Shown: piece after piece, positions 56,293 through 64,000 of the stretch
How positions within the stretch are numbered: position 1 is the stretch's first letter
How the letters are laid out: each line of letters begins with the position of its first letter
Assembly (NCBI RefSeq): GCF_019457905.1
Contig: NZ_JAHZSV010000008.1
Coordinates: 155,418-219,417 of the forward strand
Reading direction: 5' to 3'
Length of the DNA stretch: 64,000 nucleotides
Source of the DNA: Flagellimonas abyssi
GTDB taxonomy: Bacteria > Bacteroidota > Bacteroidia > Flavobacteriales > Flavobacteriaceae
Made by a program: the position numbers and the translations under genes
The notes under the pieces: model-generated
What the model was told of the DNA's origin: nothing
The model's input: the letters and a program-made list of their open reading frames with translations, nothing else
The model's database searches: none

Positions 56293-59200
56293 TTAAAATG
56301 ATGCTCTTACGGTAAGGCCATATCTTCTGGTGGACGGCCCAGTGAAGAAATCAATTCCTTGTCCATTACCAACACCTGTACTCGACGAATTGGTGTCGTA
56401 TCGAACGTCATCGGGGAAATTCACCGCCTTGTACCAAAGGTTGGAACCGGATAGTGTTAGCGATAGGCTTCCGAAAGGGGTTTTTTCCAACATTTTCTTT
56501 GGAATGGAATATCCCAATGAAGCTTCCTGTAACCTGATAGTGGTGCCGTCAAATACGTTTACTTCGTTGATATCTCCCCCAAAAAAGGTGTTGAAGCCAA
56601 ACTCGGTTGCTGTAATGGCCACGTTGTTCGGGCTTCCATCTGCAAAAACGCCTGGAAGGATATAATTGGACTCCCTATCAATCGGGTTGTCCGGGTCAAC
56701 TACTCCACGACCTATCAGTCCAGCCGTTGTTACCGAATACACATCTCCACCATGACGATATTGCAAGTTGGCGGAAAGGGTGAAGTTCTTAAAGCTGATG
56801 GTCGGGATCATCGCAGTGGTCCAGTCTGGGTTTGGGTCACCAATTTCTGTGATGTTATTGTCCACTAAATATCTGCCGTTTGGCCCTACCACTTTGTTGC
56901 CGTTATCATCTCTTTGGATGGTACTGCCGAGCAATACCCCAAATGGTCTGCCTTCCACGGCGTAGTTTGCAGCTTCACCGGCCACAGCGAAGGTCAACAA
57001 AATGTTGTTGGTTCCCTCAGCCAGGTCGGTCACCGTGGTTTCACTGGCGGTAAAGTTTCCTGCAAGGTTAAAACCGATACCTGCTTCGCTTTCCCTGAGA
57101 ATGGTAAGGTCGTAATCGGCTTCTATACCTTTGGTTTCTACTTCACCAATGTTTACAAAAGTGGAGCGGAAACCTGTTGAGCTATCCAATGTACGGTTGG
57201 TAATCAGGTCTGTTGTGGATTTTTGATACAAGCTGACATTAAAGTTCAACCTATTAAAAAGTCGGGTATCCAAACCTACTTCCAGTTCCTGGACTCTTTC
57301 TGGGGATAAATCACGGTTACCGAGCACATCCGAAACAGTATTTCCTGAAACTACGTTGCCGTTGAGGTCCACAAATGTTCTAGAATTCAAGGTGAGTACA
57401 TCCCTAGTGTTAAATGGAGTCGGGAAGCCTGCGGAGGAACCGTAGCCGACCCTAAGTTTTGCATAGTTGAGCACATCTCCCTGCAATGCAGGAAATGCTG
57501 TGGTAGGAATAAAGGATAAACTGGCTCCCGGGTAAAACAAAGAGTTGTTTTCTCTTTCCAATGTGGACGACCAGTCGTTTCTTCCTACTACGTTGAGGTA
57601 CAATAAATCTTTATAGGATATGGTCGCATCCAAATAAATACCTACTAGGTTTTCCTCAAAGTTTTGATTCAGGTCGGTCCCAGAAAAGGAGTTTATGGAT
57701 GATGGAGTCGTAAAGTTATAGTGTTCTAGCACTCCAAAAACCAATTGTCCTTGGCTTTCGATACCGTCCTGTGCATAGGTGTCCCTACGACTATTGGCAC
57801 CCAACGTGGCGGTAAGGTTTAAATCTTCGGAAAGATTTTTCTCTGCACTAAGAATCAAATCGTGGTTCCAAATGGAATTTCTTACAGATGAAGTTCTTAG
57901 AATTCCCAATGTAGGTCCATCTACACCGCCTCTGTTCTGCCCGTACGAGTTTAATTCGGTATACGTATCCAGACCTACCCGGTATGTCAGGTTCATCCAG
58001 TCGTTCAAGGCATAGCTCATAGAAACGTTTCCGGTAAATCGGTCGGTTTCTTGACTGGTCTTTGAGTTGGCAACGGTCCAGTATGGGTTTTGAATATCGT
58101 TACCTGATCTATAATATAAGCTTCGGCCATCCGCTGCTTGGAATGGGAGATTGGTCAAATCGATGTTTCTCGGCGTGTAGAGTACGTCACCAAATATGGC
58201 GGAACCGTTAAAAGCGGCACCGCTACCTGTACTCACGGCATTTGGCGGTGACTTGTAGCCTGTTCTGGCAAAATTGAAGACCCCGGACACGGTAAAGTTG
58301 TTGGATAGTACCGCATTTCCTCCTAAACTGAAGTTGTTACGTAGCAACTTGTTGCCAGGGGTTACCCCGATATCTTCCGTACGGCCATAATTCGCATTGA
58401 AATTTACCTTTTCGGAACCACCACGAACATTTACTGATGTACTGTACACATATCCCGTTCTGAAGAATTCTTCAACTCCATTATAAGGTTGGTAAGGATA
58501 TTCAACCCCCAATAAGTCTTCGTAACCGGCAATTAAGGTTGGGTCAGCGATATAGTTGAACGGGTGTCGCGTCAATGCCACTCCGTTTGGACCAGTTCTT
58601 ATGTATTGGGCTGCTGTGGCAATACCATCATCATCCGTACGGTCAAAACGCGGTCCCCAGTTACTAAAGAAGAATCCAAATCCTTGATGGAATCCACTAC
58701 CATAGTTATTTTGAAACTTTGGAAGCACGGCATTGGACATAAATACGGATTGTGTAACGGAAACTTCTGTTTTGGAAGGAGCATCTCCGGAGGCAGAACC
58801 TTTTGTAGTGATAAGTATTACCCCATTTCTACCTCGGTTACCATAGAGTACCGTTGCACTCAACCCTTTCAATACGCTTACACTTTCAATATTGTTCGGG
58901 TCCAGGTCCAGAAATCGGCTGGATTCCGTATTTCCATCTAAAAAGTTGGTCTGGGTATTGGTTCCAGAATCAAAAGGAATTCCATCAACAATAAACAAGG
59001 GTTGATTGGACTGTGTTGCCGAAGAATAGCCCCTAATTATTATGTTGGTTCCAGAACCGGACATACCGTTGTTGGAGGTGATGTTTACCCCAGCAACTTT
59101 ACCATTGAGCACCCGAGCTACATCTGCTTCGGGCCGAGATTCAACCTTGTCGGATTCCACAGTGGTTACCGAATATCCCAAGGAACGCTTTTCCCGGACT

Positions 59201-59535
59201 ATACCTTGTGCGGTGACCACTACTTCTTCCAGTTGCGATGCGTCTTCCTCCATTTGAACGTTCAAAACGCTTGCTGCACCTACGCTTCTCTCAAGTGTTC
59301 GTTGTCCTAAATAGGAGAATACAAGGACATCTCCTTCGTTGGCTTCAATGACGTAGTTGCCATCAAAATCGGACTGAGTTCCCTTAACGGTGCCTTTCAC
59401 AACAATGTTGACACCTGGTAAGGGTACCCCGTCTTGGTCGGTGACCGTACCGGTAACCGCTTTTTCTTGAGCGTGGGCAAATGCAATGGATAAGCAAATA
59501 GCCAGTAGCGCTCCAAACAGTTTCTTTACTTTCAT
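56293..59535 (-). CDS. SusC/RagA-family TonB-dependent transporter (second locus)
   Basis: 1080 residues. Signal peptide, a carboxypeptidase-regulatory-like domain (TVTDQDGVPLPGVNIVVKGT, about 28-105), a TonB-box-like stretch (LEEVVVTAQGIVREKRSLGY), a plug with SGTNIIIRGYSS, QPLFIVDGIPFDSG and NRGRNGVILITTKG, and a barrel ending in RRYGLTVRASF. The chain is longer than the first SusC by about 90 residues, mostly in the barrel loops. Heads a three-gene operon with susD and an accessory lipoprotein. Confidence 0.94.
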   Translation of the reverse strand: MKVKKLFGALLAICLSIAFAHAQEKAVTGTVTDQDGVPLPGVNIVVKGTVKGTQSDFDGNYVIEANEGDVLVFSYLGQRTLERSVGAASVLNVQMEEDASQLEEVVVTAQGIVREKRSLGYSVTTVESDKVESRPEADVARVLNGKVAGVNITSNNGMSGSGTNIIIRGYSSATQSNQPLFIVDGIPFDSGTNTQTNFLDGNTESSRFLDLDPNNIESVSVLKGLSATVLYGNRGRNGVILITTKGSASGDAPSKTEVSVTQSVFMSNAVLPKFQNNYGSGFHQGFGFFFSNWGPRFDRTDDDGIATAAQYIRTGPNGVALTRHPFNYIADPTLIAGYEDLLGVEYPYQPYNGVEEFFRTGYVYSTSVNVRGGSEKVNFNANYGRTEDIGVTPGNKLLRNNFSLGGNAVLSNNFTVSGVFNFARTGYKSPPNAVSTGSGAAFNGSAIFGDVLYTPRNIDLTNLPFQAADGRSLYYRSGNDIQNPYWTVANSKTSQETDRFTGNVSMSYALNDWMNLTYRVGLDTYTELNSYGQNRGGVDGPTLGILRTSSVRNSIWNHDLILSAEKNLSEDLNLTATLGANSRRDTYAQDGIESQGQLVFGVLEHYNFTTPSSINSFSGTDLNQNFEENLVGIYLDATISYKDLLYLNVVGRNDWSSTLERENNSLFYPGASLSFIPTTAFPALQGDVLNYAKLRVGYGSSAGFPTPFNTRDVLTLNSRTFVDLNGNVVSGNTVSDVLGNRDLSPERVQELEVGLDTRLFNRLNFNVSLYQKSTTDLITNRTLDSSTGFRSTFVNIGEVETKGIEADYDLTILRESEAGIGFNLAGNFTASETTVTDLAEGTNNILLTFAVAGEAANYAVEGRPFGVLLGSTIQRDDNGNKVVGPNGRYLVDNNITEIGDPNPDWTTAMIPTISFKNFTLSANLQYRHGGDVYSVTTAGLIGRGVVDPDNPIDRESNYILPGVFADGSPNNVAITATEFGFNTFFGGDINEVNVFDGTTIRLQEASLGYSIPKKMLEKTPFGSLSLTLSGSNLWYKAVNFPDDVRYDTNSSSTGVGNGQGIDFFTGPSTRRYGLTVRASF

Positions 59536-59905
59536 ACGAATAAAGTTTTGTTAGTAATTTGAAATGAGTTAGTGCAACTGAGAAAGGTGGACGGCGCTAG
59601 GAAATTGATAGCTAATTCAAATAATACTTCTGGGAAGTGAACAAAACTCAATGGATTTTGTCTTTTAGAAGTAGAGCCTCTCACCGCCCTACCTTTACAA
59701 TTGCACAACAAATCAACTTATAAGTGTGTAGGTGAGGGTACTTTTTAAACGGCTAGAACCTCAAAAAAATGGACGCCCTTGGGGAAGGACTGTTTTTAAC
59801 AACTTATGATGTGTTTTATAACAATTTGGTAATGAAGTATTAAAAAACCTCTTGGTGTTCCAAGAGGTTTTGTGGGAATAGCTCTAAACGATTTAGAGTC
59901 CGCTA
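59536..59905. other. Regulatory gap upstream of the second susC
   Basis: 370 bases without a gene. It contains the terminator of the short AraC gene (59844-59871) and the upstream region of susC. No exact TAnnTTTG box on the - strand was found. A small palindrome ACTTATAAGT lies near 59715. Confidence 0.5.
59844..59871 (-). terminator. Rho-independent terminator of the short AraC gene
   Basis: AAAACCTCTTGG (59844-59855), loop TGTT, CCAAGAGGTTTT (59860-59871); a perfect 12-bp stem. On the - strand it is followed by TTTAATAC after the stem, giving a run of six T. Confidence 0.85.
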
Positions 59906-60388
59906 CTATGCCATCTGCATTTCGTGTTGCCTATCGAAACCGGTGTTTACTGCAGTTCGGTAATCGTTGGGGCTATACCCGGTGGTTTTCTTAAAGGCAC
60001 TGTAAAAGCTGTTTTTGCTGTTAAAACCAACTTCATACATAATTGCCTTTACACTGAGAGAGGGATTTTCGACCAATAGGTCTTTAGCTTCTTCTATTCT
60101 ATATTCGTTCAGAAACGAATAGAAATTCTTGGAGAAGAAGGTGTTGATGACCTGTGAAACCTTATACCTATTTTCCTTAATATGATCAGAAAGATCATCG
60201 AGGCAAAGGGTATTGTTCCGGTAGATCTTGTTTTCATCAAAGGCATTTTTGATTTTCCTTCGAATCAAAACAGCTTCCTCCTCGGTTAATCCGGACTTTT
60301 TATACTTTTCATGACTGTCCGTTGGGTCCAAAGTCCGTTCATGGCCCCCAACATACTTCACAACGAATTGTTTTAGTAGTTGTCTCAT
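59906..60388 (-). CDS. Short AraC-type regulator (cytosolic half only)
   Basis: 160 residues. The C-terminal 100 residues are an AraC double helix-turn-helix (VSQVINTFFSKNFYSFLNEYRIEEAKDLL, then VKAIMYEVGFNSKNSFYSAFKKTTGYSPNDYR). The N-terminal 50 residues align with the cytosolic linker of the membrane-bound AraC protein encoded just upstream (KYKKSGLT against KYVKSGLT; NKIYRNNTLCLDDL against EKLYRKSNINLDMV). No membrane or sensor part is present. It probably acts with, or competes with, its larger paralogue at the adjacent susC promoter. Both proteins start MRQ and share their mRNA leader, which suggests origin by duplication and internal deletion. Confidence 0.85.
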   Translation of the reverse strand: MRQLLKQFVVKYVGGHERTLDPTDSHEKYKKSGLTEEEAVLIRRKIKNAFDENKIYRNNTLCLDDLSDHIKENRYKVSQVINTFFSKNFYSFLNEYRIEEAKDLLVENPSLSVKAIMYEVGFNSKNSFYSAFKKTTGYSPNDYRTAVNTGFDRQHEMQMA

Positions 60389-60461
60389 TGATTGATGATT
60401 TTTGATTGATGACTACTAGTTAACCAGAAAACCAATGTTTTTAGGTGTTCCCGATAAGATT

Positions 60462-61982
60462 TTACCCTTGTTTTAGGGCATTGAGGTATTCGCTGGGAGT
60501 GAGTTGGGTATCTTTCTTAAAAGCTTTATTGAAAGAGACTTTGTTGTTGTAGCCGACCTCGTAGGCAACATCAATAATGTTCAGTTCATTTTCTTGAGCA
60601 AGCAGTTCCTTTGCTTCTTGAATACGATGGGAATTTACAAATTCACGAAAGCTCATATTAAAGTGTTCATTGATGAGTTGCGAAGCATTGTGGCGTGTAG
60701 TGTCCAATTTTTCGGCGACCATATCCAAATTGATATTACTTTTCCTGTACAATTTTTCATTGCGGAACAGGTCGCTCAACTGCTGTTTCAGTTCTTGTGA
60801 TAAACTATCCGTTAGCCCGGACTTTACATATTTAGGAAAAAGAGGGTTGGTATAGGCATATCGTCCACTGAACACATCGGGCTGAACATTGGCGGCATAT
60901 CCCACATATAATACCATGGTGCTTAAAAGAACAATGGGTGCATGATAAAGGATTCCGCTGTTGTTCCCGGTAATAATGTACGCACCATATATAAGGTAGA
61001 CTGCAACATAGCTAACATGTATCAAATAAATATTCCTTTGCCAAGTCCTCGTCTTTTTGCTCAGTTCGGATGTATTCTTGCTCAAGATCAAGTGCACAAA
61101 AAAAGCATATATCCCCAAGGATAAGGATTTGAGTGCAACCATCAGCACTAGTTTAGTTGAATCCCCTGGATTTAAACCTTCTTCCAGCCTCTGTAACATT
61201 TGATTGACTTTTTCTATCCCGGAAAACCCATAAATTGTGAATATGAGATAAATAGTCAGAATTACTGTCGGCAGAAAGTGCCACAAATCCGTTCTATCCA
61301 AATCCGATGATTTTGACACCCTTTTAAAATATAGAAAAAGCAAGGGCCCATATAAAAAGGAGCACCAGGTCGACATCAAATAGGTGTGGGGAAATACGAA
61401 CACATAATTGGTCTGGTTGACGCATATATTCAAAATGAAAAGGGAATGGATAAATACAAATGTGGCAATAAGATTTCTAGCCTGTTTATCAATTTTTTTA
61501 TTGATGATCAGCATGAACGTTACGTAGAACCCAATAAGTGACACAAAAAAGTAAAATATGGACCACGTATTTATTTTTGGCAAAACAGTGCCTGACAATT
61601 TTTGAAACTCCTGGTTGTCTCGAATTCCGTCAAAATCCTCGTGCAATAAAAAAGTGGGCTGAAAATCGATTTTGAAATAATCGTATATATATCCAATAGA
61701 TTCTTCTGGTTTATTCAATGCAGCCTGACTAAGGGCCAACTTTTTCAAAATGTGTATTTTATCCTCTTGATTGGTAACATCAAGATTCTTTTGATATAAA
61801 GGAACGGCCTCTTCAAATCGGTGAATATTGAAATAATAGTCTGCCCAATCCAATGAGTCTTTGAAGGTTTCTGCTGTGGGTACAGGAAAACCACCATAAC
61901 CGCTGTTTACGATAAGGCCGTAGGCAAACGTGAGGTTTAGCCATAGAAACAGTAAGACAATATAGTTAGTAGATTGTCTCAT
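60462..61982 (-). CDS. Membrane-bound AraC-type regulator with periplasmic TPR-like region
   Basis: 506 residues. A signal-like helix (about 5-24) leads to a helical TPR-like segment (about 45-130, with WADYYFNIHRFEEAVPLYQKNLD) outside the membrane, then seven or so membrane helices (about 140-375), and a cytosolic AraC double HTH (about 400-503) with ASQLINEHFNMSFREFVNSHRIQEAKELL and DVAYEVGYNNKVSFNKAFKKDTQLTPSEYLNAL. It would sense something outside or in the membrane and act directly on DNA. It lies upstream of the short AraC gene and the second SusC/SusD locus, which it likely controls. Confidence 0.85.
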   Translation of the reverse strand: MRQSTNYIVLLFLWLNLTFAYGLIVNSGYGGFPVPTAETFKDSLDWADYYFNIHRFEEAVPLYQKNLDVTNQEDKIHILKKLALSQAALNKPEESIGYIYDYFKIDFQPTFLLHEDFDGIRDNQEFQKLSGTVLPKINTWSIFYFFVSLIGFYVTFMLIINKKIDKQARNLIATFVFIHSLFILNICVNQTNYVFVFPHTYLMSTWCSFLYGPLLFLYFKRVSKSSDLDRTDLWHFLPTVILTIYLIFTIYGFSGIEKVNQMLQRLEEGLNPGDSTKLVLMVALKSLSLGIYAFFVHLILSKNTSELSKKTRTWQRNIYLIHVSYVAVYLIYGAYIITGNNSGILYHAPIVLLSTMVLYVGYAANVQPDVFSGRYAYTNPLFPKYVKSGLTDSLSQELKQQLSDLFRNEKLYRKSNINLDMVAEKLDTTRHNASQLINEHFNMSFREFVNSHRIQEAKELLAQENELNIIDVAYEVGYNNKVSFNKAFKKDTQLTPSEYLNALKQG

Positions 61983-62121
61983 TTTGATTGATGATGAATT
62001 AGTATTAACAATTTATGAAAATACCGTGTTAAAAACGTTAACAAACTATTAAAGTAGGTAAGCCCCGATAAAAGTTTACTCTTGAAACACCTGTAAGGAC
62101 GTAGGTTTTGGAAGATTGCAT

Positions 62122-62157
62122 AAAAAAAGCCGAGGAAAATTTTCCTCGGCTTTTTTT
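62122..62157. terminator. Perfect 36-bp palindromic terminator beside the tRNA fragment
   Basis: AAAAAAAGCCGAGGAAAA and its exact complement TTTTCCTCGGCTTTTTTT, centred between 62139 and 62140. It would end the original tRNA-Met transcript (- strand), and works in both directions. Confidence 0.85.
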
Positions 62158-62165
62158 ATTTCTAG

Positions 62166-62208
62166 TAGCGGGGACTGGACTCGAACCAGCGACCTTCGGG
62201 TTATGAGC
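62166..62208 (-). pseudogene. 3' half of tRNA-Met (anticodon loop to acceptor end), an attachment site
   Basis: The - strand reads GCTCATAACCCGAAGG then TCGCTGGTTCGAGTCCAG and ends CCCCGCTA. This holds the CAT anticodon in a CTCATAA loop, the 3' anticodon strand, variable loop, T arm with GGTTCGAGTCC and the acceptor 3' strand. Upstream of the anticodon loop the sequence is TGTTTTATCAA, which cannot pair with CCCG and has no D arm or 5' acceptor strand. The tRNA is therefore cut at the anticodon loop, the normal crossover position for tyrosine-recombinase elements. The intact copy should be at the other end of the element. Confidence 0.85.
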
Positions 62209-62310
62209 TTGATAAAACATCAACCAACAAATATCTAAACTATTGAAAATTAATTGATTATGATTTTTTAAATGTTAAATGAAACCAAATGAATCCATTT
62301 AATATCAATT

Positions 62311-62332
62311 TATTCTGTACCTATTCTGTACC
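62311..62332 (+). repeat. Tandem 11-bp direct repeat TATTCTGTACC (x2)
   Basis: Copies at 62311-62321 and 62322-62332. A related copy (ATTTTGTACCCCTTTTT) lies beyond the integrase gene at 63743-63759, matching ATTCTGTACCCCTTTTT at 62323-62339 with one change. Position inside the element end suggests integrase arm-type sites. Confidence 0.55.
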
Positions 62333-62382
62333 CCTTTTTTTGTTTAAAATTGTACTTTTATTAAGGATTAAAAAGAAGAATT

Positions 62383-63717
62383 ATGGCCAGCATTAAGATT
62401 GTTCGACGGAGAAATAAGGAAAGAAAGGACGGTTCAGCACCACTTGCATTGCGGATAAGTGATAATTATAGAACAAGTTACCGATTTTTGGGCCAATACA
62501 TTCTTGAAAAAGATTGGGATAAGACAGTTAACAGGGTCAAAAAATCACACCCCAATCATAAAAAGTTGAACAACTTTCTGATGAAAAAGTTAATTGAGGC
62601 CAACGATATTTATTTTGATTTGAAGGAAGAAAGCCTAACTCCAAAGCAGGCCAAGCAAAAGTTGAAGGGAGTAGAGGGGGTAAAACCATTTTTTGTGCTA
62701 GCGGCTGAACGTATAAAGGATAAATATGATAGGGGAACCATATCTGTTGCCAAGGCAGAGATGTCAATTCTTTTTAATATTGATGAATTTTTACATCTTA
62801 AACGTTCGTTGAATAAGGATGACATCATAGAGGGCATTAAAAGCCGAAGGAAGAAACGTATCAGTGCTGGACGCAAATCGAAAACCGACTTTTATGATTC
62901 AGTGAATTATTTCAAAAACAGGTCATCACTTAGATTTATAGACATCAATGAGCGTTTTATTGAAAAGTTCAAGGATTTTTGTGCTATTTATCTGGAACAT
63001 AAAGAACGAACCATAACCAATCAACTTATCTTTATCCGTACGTTGTTCAATGTGGCTATCAAAGACGGGATTGTTCCATCCAAATATTACCCCTTTGCAG
63101 GTGATAAGGAAAAAATAAGGATTGGTTCAGGGCATAAAATCGGTCTAACTATCGAAGAAGTTCAAAGCATTGAGCAATTAGAGTTGGACTATGGAACTTC
63201 TATTTGGCACACCCGGAACTTATGGTTAACGGCTTTCTATTTTGCTGGCATACGTATTTCGGATATTGTACAGATAAAGTGGAGCGATTTCAAAGACAAT
63301 CGTCTCTTCTATGTAATGAACAAAAACTCTAAACCGGTGAGCTTAAAAATCCCGGATAAAGCACAGGTCATTTTGGATTTATATACGAATGACAAAGAGC
63401 TGAATAATGGCTATATTTTTCCCTTTCTAAAGGATGTAAATCCCAAGGACATGAAAGATGTTTTTGTAAAAACAAGAAACGCCACAAAACTATGTAATAA
63501 ATATCTCAGACGAATCGCTGAGCTCTGTGATATAGATAAACCTCTTTCCAATCATATTGCACGCCATAGTTTTGGGAATATTGCGGGTGACAAGATTCAT
63601 CCCTTGATGCTACAAAAACTCTATCGTCATAGCGATTTAAAAACTACTTTGAACTATCAAGCAAATTTTATCCATAAGGAGGCGGACGAAGCTTTGGACA
63701 GTGTGATAAATTTTTAG
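62383..63717 (+). CDS. Tyrosine recombinase (site-specific integrase) of the element
   Basis: 444 residues. The N-terminal arm-binding domain begins ASIKIVRRRNKERKDGSAPLALR, a form common in Bacteroidota integrases, followed by a SAM-like core-binding domain (about 130-245). The catalytic set is complete: Arg291 in AGIRISD, His391 and Arg394 in HIARH, His416 in RHSDLKTT, and nucleophile Tyr425 in LNYQ. It would cut and rejoin DNA at the tRNA-Met site and, with a directionality factor not seen here, excise the element. It reads away from the attachment site, 174 bases from it. Confidence 0.95.
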   Translation: MASIKIVRRRNKERKDGSAPLALRISDNYRTSYRFLGQYILEKDWDKTVNRVKKSHPNHKKLNNFLMKKLIEANDIYFDLKEESLTPKQAKQKLKGVEGVKPFFVLAAERIKDKYDRGTISVAKAEMSILFNIDEFLHLKRSLNKDDIIEGIKSRRKKRISAGRKSKTDFYDSVNYFKNRSSLRFIDINERFIEKFKDFCAIYLEHKERTITNQLIFIRTLFNVAIKDGIVPSKYYPFAGDKEKIRIGSGHKIGLTIEEVQSIEQLELDYGTSIWHTRNLWLTAFYFAGIRISDIVQIKWSDFKDNRLFYVMNKNSKPVSLKIPDKAQVILDLYTNDKELNNGYIFPFLKDVNPKDMKDVFVKTRNATKLCNKYLRRIAELCDIDKPLSNHIARHSFGNIAGDKIHPLMLQKLYRHSDLKTTLNYQANFIHKEADEALDSVINF

Positions 63718-63742
63718 TATCCAGGCCAAAGTTGGGAGCTCG

Positions 63743-63759
63743 ATTTTGTACCCCTTTTT
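63743..63759 (+). repeat. Third copy of the TGTACCCC-type motif after the integrase
   Basis: ATTTTGTACCCCTTTTT repeats the sequence before the integrase start with one substitution. The two sites bracket the gene. Confidence 0.5.
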
Positions 63760-63843
63760 GCCGTTGGGGAAAAATGGGCTTTTTGCATAGTTCGATTAGA
63801 TGGATGATGAATTACAGGAAAAAATAAAATTATAGGCCTAAAA

Positions 63844-63989
63844 TTTGATGATTTGATGACAGATTGATCTTAGCCCAGTGTTTATAAGAGATTAAGCTGT
63901 CATCACTTTGTCATCATTCTGTCATCAAAATAAAAAATGATGACAGGAACAATGAGGAAAAAATGATGAAACGATGACAAAATGATGAC
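63844..63989. repeat. Cluster of TGATGAC repeats with 11-bp spacing
   Basis: Direct copies on the + strand at 63854-63860, 63938-63944, 63983-63989, with variants at 63964-63970 (TGATGAA) and 63972-63978 (CGATGAC). Reverse copies (GTCATCA) at 63899-63905, 63910-63916 and 63921-63927 follow each other every 11 bases. The reverse and direct groups face each other across an A-rich stretch (63928-63937). A second shared block AGGAACAAT occurs at 63945-63953 and 63992-64000. The layout resembles iterons of a replication or transfer origin, or a multi-site operator. Confidence 0.6.
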
Positions 63990-64000
63990 GCAGGAACAAT

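Larger units (their letters stand above)
61983..62382. other. Element junction region
   Basis: 400 bases without a protein gene. From left to right: upstream region of the membrane AraC gene, a perfect terminator palindrome, the 3' half of tRNA-Met with the element boundary, an AT-rich stretch, a tandem 11-bp repeat and the integrase leader. Each part is described separately. Confidence 0.8.
62166..64000. mobile_element. Left end of an integrative element in tRNA-Met (continues past the window)
   Basis: The element starts at the truncated tRNA and extends right. Its first gene is a tyrosine recombinase reading inward. Repeats that look like integrase arm sites flank that gene, and an iteron-like cluster lies at the window edge. 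No conjugation or cargo gene is inside the window, so its class (ICE, genomic island or prophage) is open. Confidence 0.75.

Noticed and set aside
62122..62157. Element attachment core or resolution site
   Set aside because: The perfect palindrome with A/T runs lies outside the tRNA block and reads as the tRNA terminator.
63854..63989. CRISPR array
   Set aside because: Repeats are only 7-8 bases, occur in both orientations and lack spacers of normal size.

Overview
The window is chromosomal DNA of a marine-type Flavobacteriaceae bacterium (Bacteroidota). The evidence is a complete gldK-gldL-gldM-gldN type IX secretion/gliding operon, two SusC/SusD transport loci, the operon order miaB - sigma54-type regulator - lptE - TPR - secG - groES - groEL, and several promoters with the Bacteroidota -7 box TAnnTTTG. 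The gene style resembles Muricauda/Allomuricauda, but genus is only an impression.

Layout. (1) 1-11.1 kb, all on +: a copper/heavy-metal resistance island with the tail of a small upstream gene, a CusA-type RND pump interrupted by an in-frame amber codon, its TolC-type partner, a Met/His-rich metal-binding lipoprotein, an AraC regulator fused to an HMA-like metal-binding domain, a CopA P-type ATPase, a PepSY membrane protein and the CusB adaptor. A 31-residue lysine-rich ORF follows. (2) 11.3-18.1 kb, all on -: groL, groS, secG, a TPR protein, lptE, a sigma54 enhancer-binding-type regulator and miaB. (3) 18.2-28.9 kb, +: a membrane protein, an LVIVD lipoprotein, topA, an arginase-fold protein with damaged metal sites, then gldKLMN closed by a strong terminator. 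(4) 29-39.5 kb: a DAO oxidoreductase, a DUF983 protein, an ABC-F ATPase, a leucine-rich-repeat protein and a second, drug-type RND operon (adaptor, pump, TolC, CPXCG protein).

(5) 39.6-50.7 kb, -: a polysaccharide utilisation locus (SusC, SusD, a modular surface glycan-binding lipoprotein, a GH16 endo-beta-glucanase and a propeller/Y_Y_Y/LuxR-type regulator). The best substrate guess is laminarin or a related beta-1,3-glucan. (6) 50.8-53.4 kb, -: an outer-membrane protein, a small membrane-anchored protein and an MFS exporter. (7) 53.7-62.0 kb, -: a second SusC/SusD locus with an accessory lipoprotein and no visible enzyme, plus two paralogous AraC regulators, one membrane-bound and one reduced to its cytosolic half.

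(8) 62.17 kb to the window end: the left end of an integrated mobile element. A tRNA-Met gene is cut at its anticodon loop, leaving only the 3' half. A tyrosine recombinase follows, flanked by repeated TGTACCCC-type motifs, and the window ends in a cluster of 11-bp-spaced TGATGAC repeats. The cargo lies outside the window, so this is the place to extend the sequence. The most useful new observations are this attachment site, the repeat cluster, the amber-interrupted cusA, the degenerate arginase next to gldK and the paired AraC genes.
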